A stretch of 64,000 bases of DNA, taken from Achromobacter sp. HZ34. GTDB taxonomy: Bacteria; Pseudomonadota; Gammaproteobacteria; Burkholderiales; Burkholderiaceae_B. Under the pieces are notes generated by a model. The model was not told the DNA's origin. It searched no databases and was given only the letters and a program-made list of their open reading frames with translations. Positions 21,581 to 29,173 of the stretch are shown here, one piece after another (positions within the stretch are counted from its first letter, which is position 1; the number at the start of each line of letters is the position of its first letter). Made by a program: the position numbers and the translations under genes. The stretch spans positions 180,294 to 244,293 of the forward strand of contig NZ_NJIX01000010.1 in assembly GCF_002209485.1 (NCBI RefSeq), given 5' to 3'.

Positions 21581-22005
21581 ACTTCAGTAATCGCAACTTC
21601 GTCAGGGGCCTGTTCCTGATCGTCTTCGCCCTGGTATTCGGCATCGCGGCGGCACGTTACCCCCTGGGTACCTTCGCCCGTTCCGGCCCAGGCATGTTCC
21701 CCTTCCTGATCAGCTGCTGCCTGCTGTTGGTCGGCATCGCCACCGTCCTGCGCTCGCGCCTGGTCGCACCGGTCCCGCTGAACTACAACTTCAAGAACAT
21801 CCTGATCATCATGGTCAGCCTGTGCGGCTTCGTCATCGTCTCGCACTTCCTGAACATGCTGATCGGCATCGTGTTCCTGGTGTTCTGCTCGACGCTGGCC
21901 GGTACCTCCTACTCGTGGGTCCGCAACGTCAAGATCTCCCTGGGCCTGATCGCCGTGGCCTTCGCTTTCAAACACCTGCTAGGCCTGAGCCTCCCGATCC
22001 TATGA
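21577..22005 (+). CDS. tctB: Tripartite tricarboxylate transporter small subunit TctB
   Basis: This 142-residue membrane protein has four predicted helices (FVRGLFLIVFALVFGIAAA; FPFLISCCLLLVGIA; ILIIMVSLCGFVIVSHFL; VKISLGLIAVAFAFKHLL) and fits the TctB family. TctB is the small membrane subunit of sodium-driven TTT carriers. The ATG at 21577 is the first codon of the recognised sequence. Its stop overlaps the tctA ATG (ATGA). No receptor gene lies beside it. Confidence 0.88.
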   Translation: MNFSNRNFVRGLFLIVFALVFGIAAARYPLGTFARSGPGMFPFLISCCLLLVGIATVLRSRLVAPVPLNYNFKNILIIMVSLCGFVIVSHFLNMLIGIVFLVFCSTLAGTSYSWVRNVKISLGLIAVAFAFKHLLGLSLPIL

Positions 22006-23519
22006 TGGACATCCTCAACAACCTCGCGCTGGGCTTCGACCACGCCTTGACGCTCGAGAACCTGATGTATTGCGCCCTGGGGTGCACGGTGGGGACCTTG
22101 ATCGGTCTGCTGCCCGGCCTGGGTCCCTTGTCCACCATCAGCCTGCTGCTGCCCATCACCTACAGCATTCCGGCCAGCGGCGCGCTGATCATGCTGGCGG
22201 GTATCTACTACGGTGCCCAATACGGCGATAGTGTCAGCGCCATCACCATGAAGATCCCGCATGCCAGCAGTATCGTGGCCTGCATCGACGGCTATGCCAT
22301 GAATCTCAAGGGCAAGACCGGCCTGGCCTTGTTCACGGCAGGCATGTCGAGCTTCATCGGCGGCACCGTGGCCATCGTGGTGCTGTCGACCATGGCGCCG
22401 GCGCTGGGCGAAGTTGGCCTGTTGTTCGGCCCGGCCGACTACTGCGCGTTGATGATGCTGGGCTTCTTCTGCGTCAGCTTCGTCAGCAGCGGCAGCCTGC
22501 TCAATGGCCTGGCCATGGCCATGATCGGCATCCTGCTGGGCGTCATCGGTACCGACGTCAATAGCGGCATGATGCGCTACACCATGGACCTGGTCTTCCT
22601 GCAGGACGGCGTGGGCCTGATCAGTATCGCCCTGGGCTGCTTCGGCATCGCCGAGATCGTCAAGAACCTGGACGCCAAGAACACGCTGACGCCTTTCAAC
22701 GGCAAGATCAAGCTGATCCCCACCTGGGGCGAGTTCAAGCGCATCATCCCCAGCGCCTTGCGCGGCAGCGTCATCGGTTCGATCCTGGGCATCCTGCCCG
22801 GCGGCGGCCCCACCATCGCGCAATTCGCCGCGTACGCCGCCGACAAGCGGTTCAGCAAGTACCGCGATGAAATCGGTACCGGCGCCATCGAAGGCGTGGC
22901 CGGCCAGGCCGCGGCTGACGAAGCCGCTGCCCGCACCAGCTTCATTCCGCTGATGGCCATCGGTATTCCCGAAAACGCGGTGATGGCGCTGATGCTGGCG
23001 GCTTTCATCGTCAAGGGCATCCAGCCCGGCCCCAACATGATCGGCACCCACCCGGACCTGTTCTGGGGCCTGGTGGCGAGCATGTGGGTGGGCAACTGCT
23101 TCCTGTTGATCCTGAACGTGCCGCTGGTGCGCTACTGGTTGTCGGTATTCAAGATTCCATACACCGTGCTGTTCCCGTGCATCCTGTTCTTCTGCTGCAT
23201 CGGCACCTTCAGTATCAACAACAGCCTGGACGATATTCTGGTCACCGCGGTGTTCGGCGTGATCGGCTACGTGTTCCTGCGTTTGGGCATGGAAGCGGCG
23301 CCGCTGATGCTGGGCTTCATCCTGGGACCGATGCTGGAAGAAAACTTCCGTCGCGCCATGCTGCTGTCGCGGGGTGACTTCAGCACGTTCCTGTCGCGGC
23401 CCATCAGCGGTACGCTGTTCGCGGTCATCGGCGCCATCGTGGCCTGGCAGTTGTATTCGTTCATGCGCAAGGGCCGCAAAAAGGAACCCGCGCTGGAAGT
23501 GCAGTCGCAGCACGATTGA
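22002..23519 (+). CDS. tctA: Tripartite tricarboxylate transporter large subunit TctA
   Basis: This 505-residue, multi-helix permease is typical TctA: GLLPGLGPLSTISLLLP near the N-terminus, GIYYGAQYGDSVSAI, and the internal repeat GILPGGGPTIAQFAAY in the second half, which together form the substrate path. The ATG at 22002 overlaps the tctB stop; the frame extends upstream but not as family sequence. Substrates of TTT systems are carboxylates chosen by a periplasmic TctC/Bug receptor. No such gene is adjacent, so the substrate is unknown. Confidence 0.95.
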   Translation: MMDILNNLALGFDHALTLENLMYCALGCTVGTLIGLLPGLGPLSTISLLLPITYSIPASGALIMLAGIYYGAQYGDSVSAITMKIPHASSIVACIDGYAMNLKGKTGLALFTAGMSSFIGGTVAIVVLSTMAPALGEVGLLFGPADYCALMMLGFFCVSFVSSGSLLNGLAMAMIGILLGVIGTDVNSGMMRYTMDLVFLQDGVGLISIALGCFGIAEIVKNLDAKNTLTPFNGKIKLIPTWGEFKRIIPSALRGSVIGSILGILPGGGPTIAQFAAYAADKRFSKYRDEIGTGAIEGVAGQAAADEAAARTSFIPLMAIGIPENAVMALMLAAFIVKGIQPGPNMIGTHPDLFWGLVASMWVGNCFLLILNVPLVRYWLSVFKIPYTVLFPCILFFCCIGTFSINNSLDDILVTAVFGVIGYVFLRLGMEAAPLMLGFILGPMLEENFRRAMLLSRGDFSTFLSRPISGTLFAVIGAIVAWQLYSFMRKGRKKEPALEVQSQHD

Positions 23520-23614
23520 TGCGCCTGGTCTGGGCGTGGTGAGTAGTCCGCGCTCAGAATCTTGCAATAAGGACGCGCTATGACAGTTGCATGAGATCAG
23601 CGCATACAGGCAGC

Positions 23615-23652
23615 AAAAAAAACGCGCCGCAAATTTTGCGGCGCGTTTTTTA
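23615..23652. terminator. Bidirectional terminator between tctA and par27
   Basis: Perfectly complementary arms 23617-23633 and 23635-23651 include an 8-bp GC core flanked by an A-run and a T-run, so the hairpin serves tctA (plus) and par27 (minus). Confidence 0.93.
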
Positions 23653-23670
23653 TTAACTCAAACCGAGGAT

Positions 23671-24447
23671 TTACTGAACCTTGGCTTGGTCGCGCAGCGA
23701 CTTCTGGTAGTCGGCCAGGGTTTGCTGGCGCAGCATTTCTTCCAGTTGCGGACGCACTTGATCCAGCGGCGGGAACTCGACCGGGCGGGTGTCCTCGACC
23801 TGGATGATGTGCCAGCCGTATTGCGTTTGCACCGGCTTGTCGGCCACGTCACCCTTCTTCAGGGCGGTCACGGCCTGGGCGAACGGCGGCACATAGTTGG
23901 TGGCCGGGGCCCAGCCCAGCTCGCCACCCTTGTCGGCGCTGCCGGGGTCCTTCGAGTTCTTCTTGGCCAGGTCTTCGAACTTGGCTTTGTTGCCCTTGAT
24001 CTGCGCGAGCAGGTCGTTGGCGGTCTTTTCGTCGGCGACCAGGATGTGGCGCACCTTGTATTCCAGCTTGCCGGCCTGTTCCTGCTTGACCTTGTTGTAC
24101 TCGGTCTGGACCTGCTGGTCGCTGACCTTGTGCTTCTGCAGGTAATCGGCCATCAGCGCGCGCACCAGGATGCCTTGGCGGGCCAGTTCGAGTTCGGTCT
24201 GGACGTCATCCTGCTTGGCGATACCGGCCTTTTCAGCGGCCTGGACGAAAACCTGACGGTTGATCATTTCCTGCTTGACCTGTTCGCGCAGTTGCGGCGA
24301 ATCGGTCGCGCCCTGGCTTACCAAAAGCTTGACGAACTGGTCCAGATTCTTTTGCGGGATGGCCTTGCCATTGACGGTCGCCACATTCTGGGCAAAAGCC
24401 GGAACGGCGATCGCGCAGGCCGCTGCCAACAGGATGATGCGTTTCAT
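23671..24447 (-). CDS. Periplasmic parvulin-type peptidyl-prolyl isomerase (Par27-like)
   Basis: This 258-residue protein has a signal peptide (1-20, cleavage after AFA), a SurA-like N-terminal helical chaperone part and a PpiC domain at about 128-220 (VRHILVADEKTAND ... KKNSKDPGSADKGGELGW ... QYGWHIIQVEDTRPV). It should help outer-membrane and secreted proteins fold in the periplasm. Size, domain layout and the yciB-bolA neighbourhood match Bordetella Par27, which has both isomerase and chaperone activity. It is the last gene of the minus-strand yciB-bolA-par27 group, 23 bp after bolA. Confidence 0.92.
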   Translation of the reverse strand: MKRIILLAAACAIAVPAFAQNVATVNGKAIPQKNLDQFVKLLVSQGATDSPQLREQVKQEMINRQVFVQAAEKAGIAKQDDVQTELELARQGILVRALMADYLQKHKVSDQQVQTEYNKVKQEQAGKLEYKVRHILVADEKTANDLLAQIKGNKAKFEDLAKKNSKDPGSADKGGELGWAPATNYVPPFAQAVTALKKGDVADKPVQTQYGWHIIQVEDTRPVEFPPLDQVRPQLEEMLRQQTLADYQKSLRDQAKVQ

Positions 24448-24470
24448 GTAAGTCCTTTAGCCTTCTGAGT

Positions 24471-24755
24471 TCAGGGAGTCTTGGTATCCAGCGCCAACGC
24501 ATGGATGGGATGAGGTATTAAATCTTGCAGCCGATCATACACCAGGCGATGCCGCGCAACTGGGGAAAGTCCGTGGAAACGGAGGGTGACAATACGTACC
24601 GTGAGATGTGATGCGCCGCCATGCGCGCCCGCGTGACCGGCATGCAAATGCGAGTCGTCGATAATATCCAGCGAGACCGGATCAAGTTCATTCAAACGGT
24701 TGCGAATAATATCGGCAACTTCGTCGAAGCTGGTGGGGATAATGTTTTCCGACAT
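24471..24755 (-). CDS. bolA: BolA family protein
   Basis: The 94 residues match BolA-type proteins, which work with monothiol glutaredoxins in iron-sulphur trafficking and stress responses. The helix VADIIRNRLNELDPVSLDII, the His-rich loop HLHAGHAGAHGGASH and the C-terminal LVYDRLQDLI...IHALALDTKTP are characteristic. The ATG shares one base with the yciB stop (TAATG overlap), so translation is coupled. Confidence 0.93.
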   Translation of the reverse strand: MSENIIPTSFDEVADIIRNRLNELDPVSLDIIDDSHLHAGHAGAHGGASHLTVRIVTLRFHGLSPVARHRLVYDRLQDLIPHPIHALALDTKTP

Positions 24756-25363
24756 TAATTTTTCTCCGACGCCGCGTCATTTTTCGCCGCGGGGTGCTGG
24801 ATGCCTGCTTCGGCAGGGTCATCAGCGGGGTGTTCGATATATCGGCCCAGCCAAAGGGATTGCGCCACCACGAAGGCCAGCATCAATACCGTCAGCCCGA
24901 AAGCCTTGAACGATACCCATTGGGCTTCGGTGAAGTGACCGGAAAATGCGACATAAAGATTCAGGCCGCCGGCCAGCAGGAAAAACAGGCCCCAGGCCAG
25001 ATTGAGACGGTCCCAGATAGGGGCGGGCAACTGGATCTGCTTGCCCAGCATGCGCTGGACCAGGTTGCGGCCGAAAATGAAGCGGCCGGCCAGCAAGGCG
25101 ATGCCGAACAGCCAGTACAGCACCGTGGGCTTCCATTTGATGAAGGCATCGTTATGCAGGATCAGCGTGGCCCCGCCGAAAACGACGATGACCACCAGAT
25201 TGACCCAGTGCATGCCCTCGATGCGCTGGCCACGCATGCGCAGCCAGATGATCTGGCCGATCGAAGCGATGATCGAGGCGCCCGTCGCCACGTAAATGCC
25301 CGCGAAATAATAGGCGATGAAAAACAGCAGCAGCGGGAATAGATCGAACAGGAATTTTTTCAT
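24755..25363 (-). CDS. yciB: Inner-membrane septation protein YciB (IspZ)
   Basis: YciB (202 residues) is a five- to six-helix inner-membrane protein linked to cell-envelope synthesis and septation. The start MKKFLFDLFPLLLFFIAYYF is the usual one, at 25363; the frame runs eight codons further up without support. Motifs NLAWGLFFLLAGGLNLYVAF and FKAFGLTVLMLAFV are typical. It is first of three coupled genes with bolA and par27. The last 15 residues are polar and variable. Confidence 0.93.
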   Translation of the reverse strand: MKKFLFDLFPLLLFFIAYYFAGIYVATGASIIASIGQIIWLRMRGQRIEGMHWVNLVVIVVFGGATLILHNDAFIKWKPTVLYWLFGIALLAGRFIFGRNLVQRMLGKQIQLPAPIWDRLNLAWGLFFLLAGGLNLYVAFSGHFTEAQWVSFKAFGLTVLMLAFVVAQSLWLGRYIEHPADDPAEAGIQHPAAKNDAASEKN

Positions 25364-25380
25364 GCGGCCGGGCTCGGCAT

Positions 25381-25545
25381 TCAACAAGGAAGTTGGTTAT
25401 GGGCACACCACCAGGGAACCTTTTCGTCCCCGTTACGCCAGGGTGCTTGCTCGTACAGCGGCGGGTGCATTCCGGCGGCGAGTGTAGCGCGCGTTGCCAG
25501 CGCCTGGACGGCGTTGACAGCGGGGTGGGCAACCGGGTTTGTCAT
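25381..25545 (-). CDS. Possible small protein upstream of yciB
   Basis: A 54-codon frame from ATG 25545 stops 18 bp before the yciB start and uses mostly G/C-ending codons. It is Trp- and Cys-containing (APWRNGDEKVPWWCAHNQLP) and has no known motif and no clear ribosome-binding site. It may instead be 5' untranslated sequence. The rest of the 25364-25626 interval holds only the repeats noted below. Confidence 0.25.
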   Translation of the reverse strand: MTNPVAHPAVNAVQALATRATLAAGMHPPLYEQAPWRNGDEKVPWWCAHNQLPC

Positions 25546-25578
25546 CCATACCGGACTGGGACACCACGCCTGCGTAAA

Positions 25579-25606
25579 AGGTTCGCGCAAAGAGGTTCGT
25601 GCAAAG
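25579..25606 (+). repeat. 14-bp tandem repeat in the bioM promoter region
   Basis: AGGTTCGCGCAAAG (25579-25592) is followed directly by AGGTTCGTGCAAAG (25593-25606), one mismatch. CATAAT at 25613-25618 is a likely -10 for bioM, so the repeat covers the -35 region and could be a regulator site. It does not look like the known BioR operator. Confidence 0.6.
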
Positions 25607-25626
25607 GTGGGGCATAATCGCGCCCC

Positions 25627-26304
25627 ATGTTAATCGAGTTTGAACACACCGTCGTCAAGAACGCCAGAACTACGGTCCTGCATGGCCTGGATCTGACCTT
25701 GTCGGAAGCGCGGATTGCCGTGGTAGGCCCGAACGGGGCTGGCAAGAGCACCTTCGCGCGCCTGCTCAACGGTCTGGTCCTGCCCAGCGAGGGCAGGGTG
25801 CGCGTGGGCGGCATCGATACCCGCGAGGACGTACGGGCGGTGCGCCGACGGGTCGGCTTCGTGTTCCAGAACCCGGAAAACCAGATCGTCTTTCCCATCG
25901 TCAGCGAGGACATGGATTTCGGCTTGAAGCGGCGCGTGCCGGACAAGCAGGAACGGCGCAAGCGCATCGATGCCCAACTGGACGCGTTGGGCATAGGCCA
26001 CCTGGCCGATCGCGCCAGCCACCTGCTGTCGGGGGGCGAGCGGCAACTGGCGGCCTTGGCCGCGGTGCTGGTGACGCATCCCGACCTGGTGGTGTTCGAT
26101 GAGCCGACCACCCAGCTCGACCTGCGTAATCGCAATCGGGTGCGCGATGCCATTGCCGGGCTGGACCGGCAGGCGGTGGTGGTCAGCCATGACCTGGATC
26201 TGCTGGTGGACTTCGATCGCGTGCTGGTGGTGGTGGACGGGCGCATCGCGGTCGACGATGCGCCGGCGCCGGCCTTGCGCTGGTATCGGGAGCATTGCGG
26301 ATGA
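25627..26304 (+). CDS. bioM: Biotin ECF transporter ATPase BioM
   Basis: This 225-residue ABC ATPase of the energy-coupling-factor type has Walker [10 protein letters not shown], the Q-loop VFQNPENQIVFPIVSEDMDF typical of ECF/Cbi ATPases, signature LLSGGERQLA, Walker B DLVVFDEPT and the switch His in VVSHDLDLLV. With BioN and BioY it forms the BioMNY biotin importer. The stop TGA overlaps the first ATG of a repeat-derived mini-ORF rather than that of bioN itself. Confidence 0.93.
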   Translation: MLIEFEHTVVKNARTTVLHGLDLTLSEARIAVVGPNGAGKSTFARLLNGLVLPSEGRVRVGGIDTREDVRAVRRRVGFVFQNPENQIVFPIVSEDMDFGLKRRVPDKQERRKRIDAQLDALGIGHLADRASHLLSGGERQLAALAAVLVTHPDLVVFDEPTTQLDLRNRNRVRDAIAGLDRQAVVVSHDLDLLVDFDRVLVVVDGRIAVDDAPAPALRWYREHCG

Positions 26305-26339
26305 TGGCGCCGCTGTATCGGGATCGGGAGCGCGAATGA
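26301..26339 (+). CDS. Repeat-derived mini-ORF 1
   Basis: ATG at 26301 overlaps the bioM stop and encodes MMAPLYRDRERE. Its TGA (26337-26339) overlaps the ATG of the next mini-ORF. Its sequence copies the start of bioN (MMEPLYQDG). It is probably a relay for ribosomes rather than a functional peptide. Confidence 0.4.
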   Translation: MMAPLYRDRERE

Positions 26340-26377
26340 TGGCGCCGCTGTACCACGATCGGGAGCATTGCCGATGA
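26336..26377 (+). CDS. Repeat-derived mini-ORF 2
   Basis: ATG at 26336 encodes MMAPLYHDREHCR. The end DREHCR echoes the bioM C-terminus (YREHCG). The TGA at 26375-26377 overlaps the bioN ATG at 26374. Confidence 0.4.
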   Translation: MMAPLYHDREHCR

Positions 26378-26970
26378 TGGAGCCGCTTTACCAGGACGGC
26401 GCGAGCCGCCTGCATCGCCTGCCGGCCTGGCTCAAGCTGGGCGGGCTGGTGGTGGCGGGTTCCCTGCTGTTCCTGGTGCATCGCCTGGACATCCTGGGCG
26501 CGGCTTGCCTGGCCGCCGTGCTGCTGCTGGCATCGACCGGCGTGGGGATGGCCACGGTGTGGCGCCATGTGCGGGGGATGGTGTTGATCCTGGCGGTGCT
26601 GGCGGCTTTCACCACGTATTTCAATGGTCATGGGGCGGCGCTGGAGATGGTGCTGCGGGTGGTCGCGCTGGTCGCTTTGGCGCTGGCGGTAACGATGAGC
26701 ACGCGGACGGCGGATCTGATCGAGGTGTGCGAGCAGGTGCTGCGGCCCTTGGAGAAGCTGGGCTGGATCGATGCTGGCCGCGTAGCGCTGGCGCTGGGCT
26801 TGGCCTTGCGCTTCGTGCCGGAGATCTGGCGCAATTACCAGGAGATCCGCGAGGCCCAGGCGGCGCGGGGCCTGGGCAGCCATCCCCTGGCGGTGGTGGT
26901 GCCCTTGCTGGTACGCACCCTCAAGCGCGCCGAAGAAGTCGCCGACGCCATCGATGCCCGTGATGGGTAG
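26374..26970 (+). CDS. bioN: Biotin ECF transporter transmembrane protein BioN
   Basis: BioN (198 residues from ATG 26374) is the ECF T-component, an inner-membrane protein linking the ATPase to the biotin-binding S-component. It has about five helices (LGGLVVAGSLLFLVHRLDIL; VLILAVLAAFTTYF) and the cytoplasmic coupling motifs ARG in QAARGLGSHPLAV and a second basic motif before VADAIDARDG. ATG 26374 is chosen because the preceding mini-ORF ends in an ATGA overlap there. A hairpin separates it from bioY. Confidence 0.92.
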   Translation: MMEPLYQDGASRLHRLPAWLKLGGLVVAGSLLFLVHRLDILGAACLAAVLLLASTGVGMATVWRHVRGMVLILAVLAAFTTYFNGHGAALEMVLRVVALVALALAVTMSTRTADLIEVCEQVLRPLEKLGWIDAGRVALALGLALRFVPEIWRNYQEIREAQAARGLGSHPLAVVVPLLVRTLKRAEEVADAIDARDG

Positions 26971-26977
26971 GAAGGAA

Positions 26978-27006
26978 AGTGTCGAGGGGCGGAGCCGCTC
27001 GACACT
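26978..27006 (+). promoter_or_regulatory. Stem-loop between bioN and bioY
   Basis: AGTGTCGAG (26978-26986) pairs perfectly with CTCGACACT (26998-27006), with a short inner GGC/GCC pair. No T-run follows, so partial termination or mRNA processing is more likely than full termination. Confidence 0.55.
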
Positions 27007-27064
27007 CACGCCGACGCTATGACATATACGCAGTAAACCGCTTTTATCAATACTGGGAGTTCTC

Positions 27065-27619
27065 ATGCGCACCCGTAATACCGTGTCCGTCGCCCTGTTC
27101 GCGGCCCTGCTGGTGGTTCTCAGCCTGGTGCCCCCCGTTCCCATGCCGGGCGTACCCGTGCCCGTGACGCTGCAGTTGCTGGGCGTGATCCTGGCCGGCT
27201 GCATGCTGGGTCCCGTGCGCGGCCCGCTGGCGGTGCTGCTGTACTTGGTGCTGGCCGCCATCGGCCTGCCCGTGCTGCCGGGCGGACGTGGCGGCCTGGG
27301 CGTGTTCGCCGGTCCCACCGGGGGCTTCCTGGTCGGCATGCTGGTGGGCTCGGCCGTCTGCGGCGGCCTGGCGCGCCTGCTGGCACCGCGCACCGACAAT
27401 CCCTTCGTCAGCGTGGTCGGCAATTTCGTCGGCGCCATGGCTTGCGTCGCGGTGGTCTATGCCATCGGCACCCCCTGGCTGGCAGCGGTGACCGGCATCG
27501 ACAACGGCAAGGCGATGATGGGAATGCTGCCTTTCGTACCGGTCGATGTCGCCAAGGCCGGCGTCGGCGCGCTGGTCGCATACCGGGTCCAGAGAGTCTG
27601 GCCCATGAATGGACGCTGA
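27065..27619 (+). CDS. bioY: Biotin-binding S-component BioY
   Basis: BioY (184 residues, six helices) binds biotin in the membrane and works with BioMN. Family sequence is clear: PVPVTLQLLGVILAGCMLGP, LYLVLAAIGLPVLPGGRGGL, GPTGGFLVGMLVGSAVCGG and PFVPVDVAKAGVGALVAYRV. The start is preceded by GGGAG. It lies 94 bp after bioN on the same strand. A tandem repeat array begins at its stop codon. Confidence 0.95.
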   Translation: MRTRNTVSVALFAALLVVLSLVPPVPMPGVPVPVTLQLLGVILAGCMLGPVRGPLAVLLYLVLAAIGLPVLPGGRGGLGVFAGPTGGFLVGMLVGSAVCGGLARLLAPRTDNPFVSVVGNFVGAMACVAVVYAIGTPWLAAVTGIDNGKAMMGMLPFVPVDVAKAGVGALVAYRVQRVWPMNGR

Positions 27620-27707
27620 GACCCGGCCGCTGAGACCCGGCCGCTGAGCCCGGCCGCTGAGCCCGGCCGCTGAGCCCGGCCACTGAGCCCGAACGCTGAC
27701 CCAGCCC
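27615..27707 (+). repeat. Tandem array starting at the bioY stop codon
   Basis: Seven head-to-tail units: two copies of GCTGAGACCCGGCC (14 bp), three of GCTGAGCCCGGCC (13 bp), then two diverged 13-bp copies. The bioY TGA is part of the first unit. Confidence 0.9.
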
Positions 27708-27753
27708 TTGCCTGGAAACGTCCACCCGGCCGCCCCCGGCCGCGCCTTATCCC

Positions 27754-27759
27754 TATAAT
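27754..27759 (+). promoter_or_regulatory. Perfect -10 (TATAAT) ahead of livK
   Basis: TATAAT lies 88 bp before the livK ATG. The -35 position (27731-27736) is GC-rich and weak, so an activator may be needed. Confidence 0.5.
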
Positions 27760-27846
27760 GCGTTTTTTCCTCAGGCATTGCATTGCATTACGGGGCGCCC
27801 GGCCTATGAAGCCGACGCTCGCCCGTTCTAGCGGAGACAACAAAAG

Positions 27847-29013
27847 ATGATCCGGATCAAGCACGTGCGCCAAGCTACGCTGGTGGCGCTTTTCGCGGCC
27901 TTGCCGTTGGCCGCGCAGGCCCAGATAAAAGTAGGTGTCACGGTGTCCAGCACCGGCCCGGCGGCTTCGTTGGGCATCCCCGAACGCAACACCGTGGATC
28001 TGCTGCCCAAGGAAGTGGCGGGGCAGAAGATAGAGTGGATCGTCCTGGACGACGCCACCGACCTGACCCAGGCGGTGAAGAACATGCGCAAGCTGGTCAG
28101 CGAGGACAAGGCCGATGTCGTCATCGGCAGTTCCGCCACCCCCGGCTCCATCGCCATGGTCGACGTCGCCGCGGAAACCGGCACGCCCATGATCAGCGTG
28201 GCCGCCAGCGTGAAGATCGTCGATCCGGTGGACGACAAGCGCAAGTGGGCCTACAAGACGCCGCAGAACGATGCCTTGATGGCCGGCGCGCTGGCCGACG
28301 CCATGGTCAAGGCCAAGGTCAAGACCCTGGGTTTCATCGGTTTTGCCGACGCCTACGGCGAAAGCTGGCTGGACGAGACGAAGAAAGCCGCCGAGGCCAA
28401 GGGCATCAAGCTGGTCGGCGCTGAAAAATACGGCCGCACCGACACCAGCGTCACCGGCCAGATCCTGAAGCTGATGGGCGCCCGCCCCGACGCCATCCTG
28501 ATCGCGGGCTCCGGCACGCCGGCGGCCCTGCCGCAAAAGGAACTGCGCGCCCGCAACTACGGCGGCATCATCTACCAGACCCACGGCGTGGCCAACGGCG
28601 ACTTCCTGCGCGTGTGCGGCAAGGACTGCGAAGGCATGATCCTGCCGGCCGGTCCGCTGCTGGTCGCCGCGCAATTGCCCGATGACAATCAGGTGAAGAA
28701 GTCGGCCCTGACCTATATCGACGCTTACGAGAAAGTCCACGGCGCCGGTTCGGTCAGCACCTTCGGCGGCCATATGTGGGATGCAGGCCAGCTGGTCGTG
28801 GCCGCCATTCCGGTCGCGCTCAAGACCGGCGCGCAACCGGGCACTCCGGCCTTCCGCAAGGCCTTGCGCGATGCGTTGGAAAACGTCAAGGAACTGGCGG
28901 TCTCGCAAGGCGTGTTCAACATGAGCCCCACGGACCACGCCGGCTTCGACCAGCGCGCCCGGGTCATGGTGAAAGTGCAGGGCGGCAAGTGGGTCTACCA
29001 GCCCGGCCTCTGA
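27847..29013 (+). CDS. livK: Branched-chain amino-acid type ABC transporter substrate-binding protein
   Basis: This 388-residue periplasmic binding protein of the LivK/Peripla_BP_6 family has a signal peptide (1-25, cleavage after AQA) and the start of the mature fold at [20 protein letters not shown]. Conserved pieces include [15 protein letters not shown] and [10 protein letters not shown]. It should deliver an amino acid or related amide/aromatic acid to the permease encoded downstream. The ligand cannot be fixed from sequence. Hairpins after the stop suggest it is made in excess over the membrane parts. Confidence 0.92.
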   Translation: MIRIKHVRQATLVALFAALPLAAQAQIKVGVTVSSTGPAASLGIPERNTVDLLPKEVAGQKIEWIVLDDATDLTQAVKNMRKLVSEDKADVVIGSSATPGSIAMVDVAAETGTPMISVAASVKIVDPVDDKRKWAYKTPQNDALMAGALADAMVKAKVKTLGFIGFADAYGESWLDETKKAAEAKGIKLVGAEKYGRTDTSVTGQILKLMGARPDAILIAGSGTPAALPQKELRARNYGGIIYQTHGVANGDFLRVCGKDCEGMILPAGPLLVAAQLPDDNQVKKSALTYIDAYEKVHGAGSVSTFGGHMWDAGQLVVAAIPVALKTGAQPGTPAFRKALRDALENVKELAVSQGVFNMSPTDHAGFDQRARVMVKVQGGKWVYQPGL

Positions 29014-29044
29014 TTCCGTTTTTCACTCGAATGTCGTTCCCGCG

Positions 29045-29095
29045 GCGGGCCCTCACCAAACAGGGCCCGCTGCCGCACCGGCCTATGGGCCGGTG
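29045..29095 (+). promoter_or_regulatory. Two stem-loops between livK and livH
   Basis: GCGGGCCCT (29045-29053) pairs with AGGGCCCGC (29062-29070), and CACCGGCC (29076-29083) with GGCCGGTG (29088-29095), followed by AGCTTTTG. The second resembles a weak terminator. Together they probably lower expression of livH, livM-G and livF relative to the binding protein. Confidence 0.6.
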
Positions 29096-29173
29096 AGCTT
29101 TTGTCGGGGCCCGCGCGCGGTCTCCGGCATAGCGGGTTTATCGGTCCGCCGCTACGGCGAAGGTTTTACGTCG

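Larger units (their letters stand above)
26287..26397 (+). repeat. Triplicated bioM-end/bioN-start segment
   Basis: Three imperfect direct repeats of 38, 35 and 38 bp (26287-26324, 26325-26359, 26360-26397) each begin CGGGAGC and hold ATGATGG(C/A)GCCGCT. The first unit spans the end of bioM; the third spans the start of bioN. Confidence 0.9.

Noticed and set aside
27065..27100. A biotin riboswitch ahead of bioY or bioM
   Set aside because: No known biotin riboswitch class exists and the leaders are short; only a plain stem-loop is seen at 26978-27006.
25630..27438. A 602-codon minus-strand frame over bioM-bioN-bioY
   Set aside because: Antisense to three clear ECF transporter genes; no motif.
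27615..27707. The bioY array considered as an attachment site or insertion footprint
   Set aside because: No integrase, transposase, tRNA end or target-site duplication nearby; simple slippage explains it.
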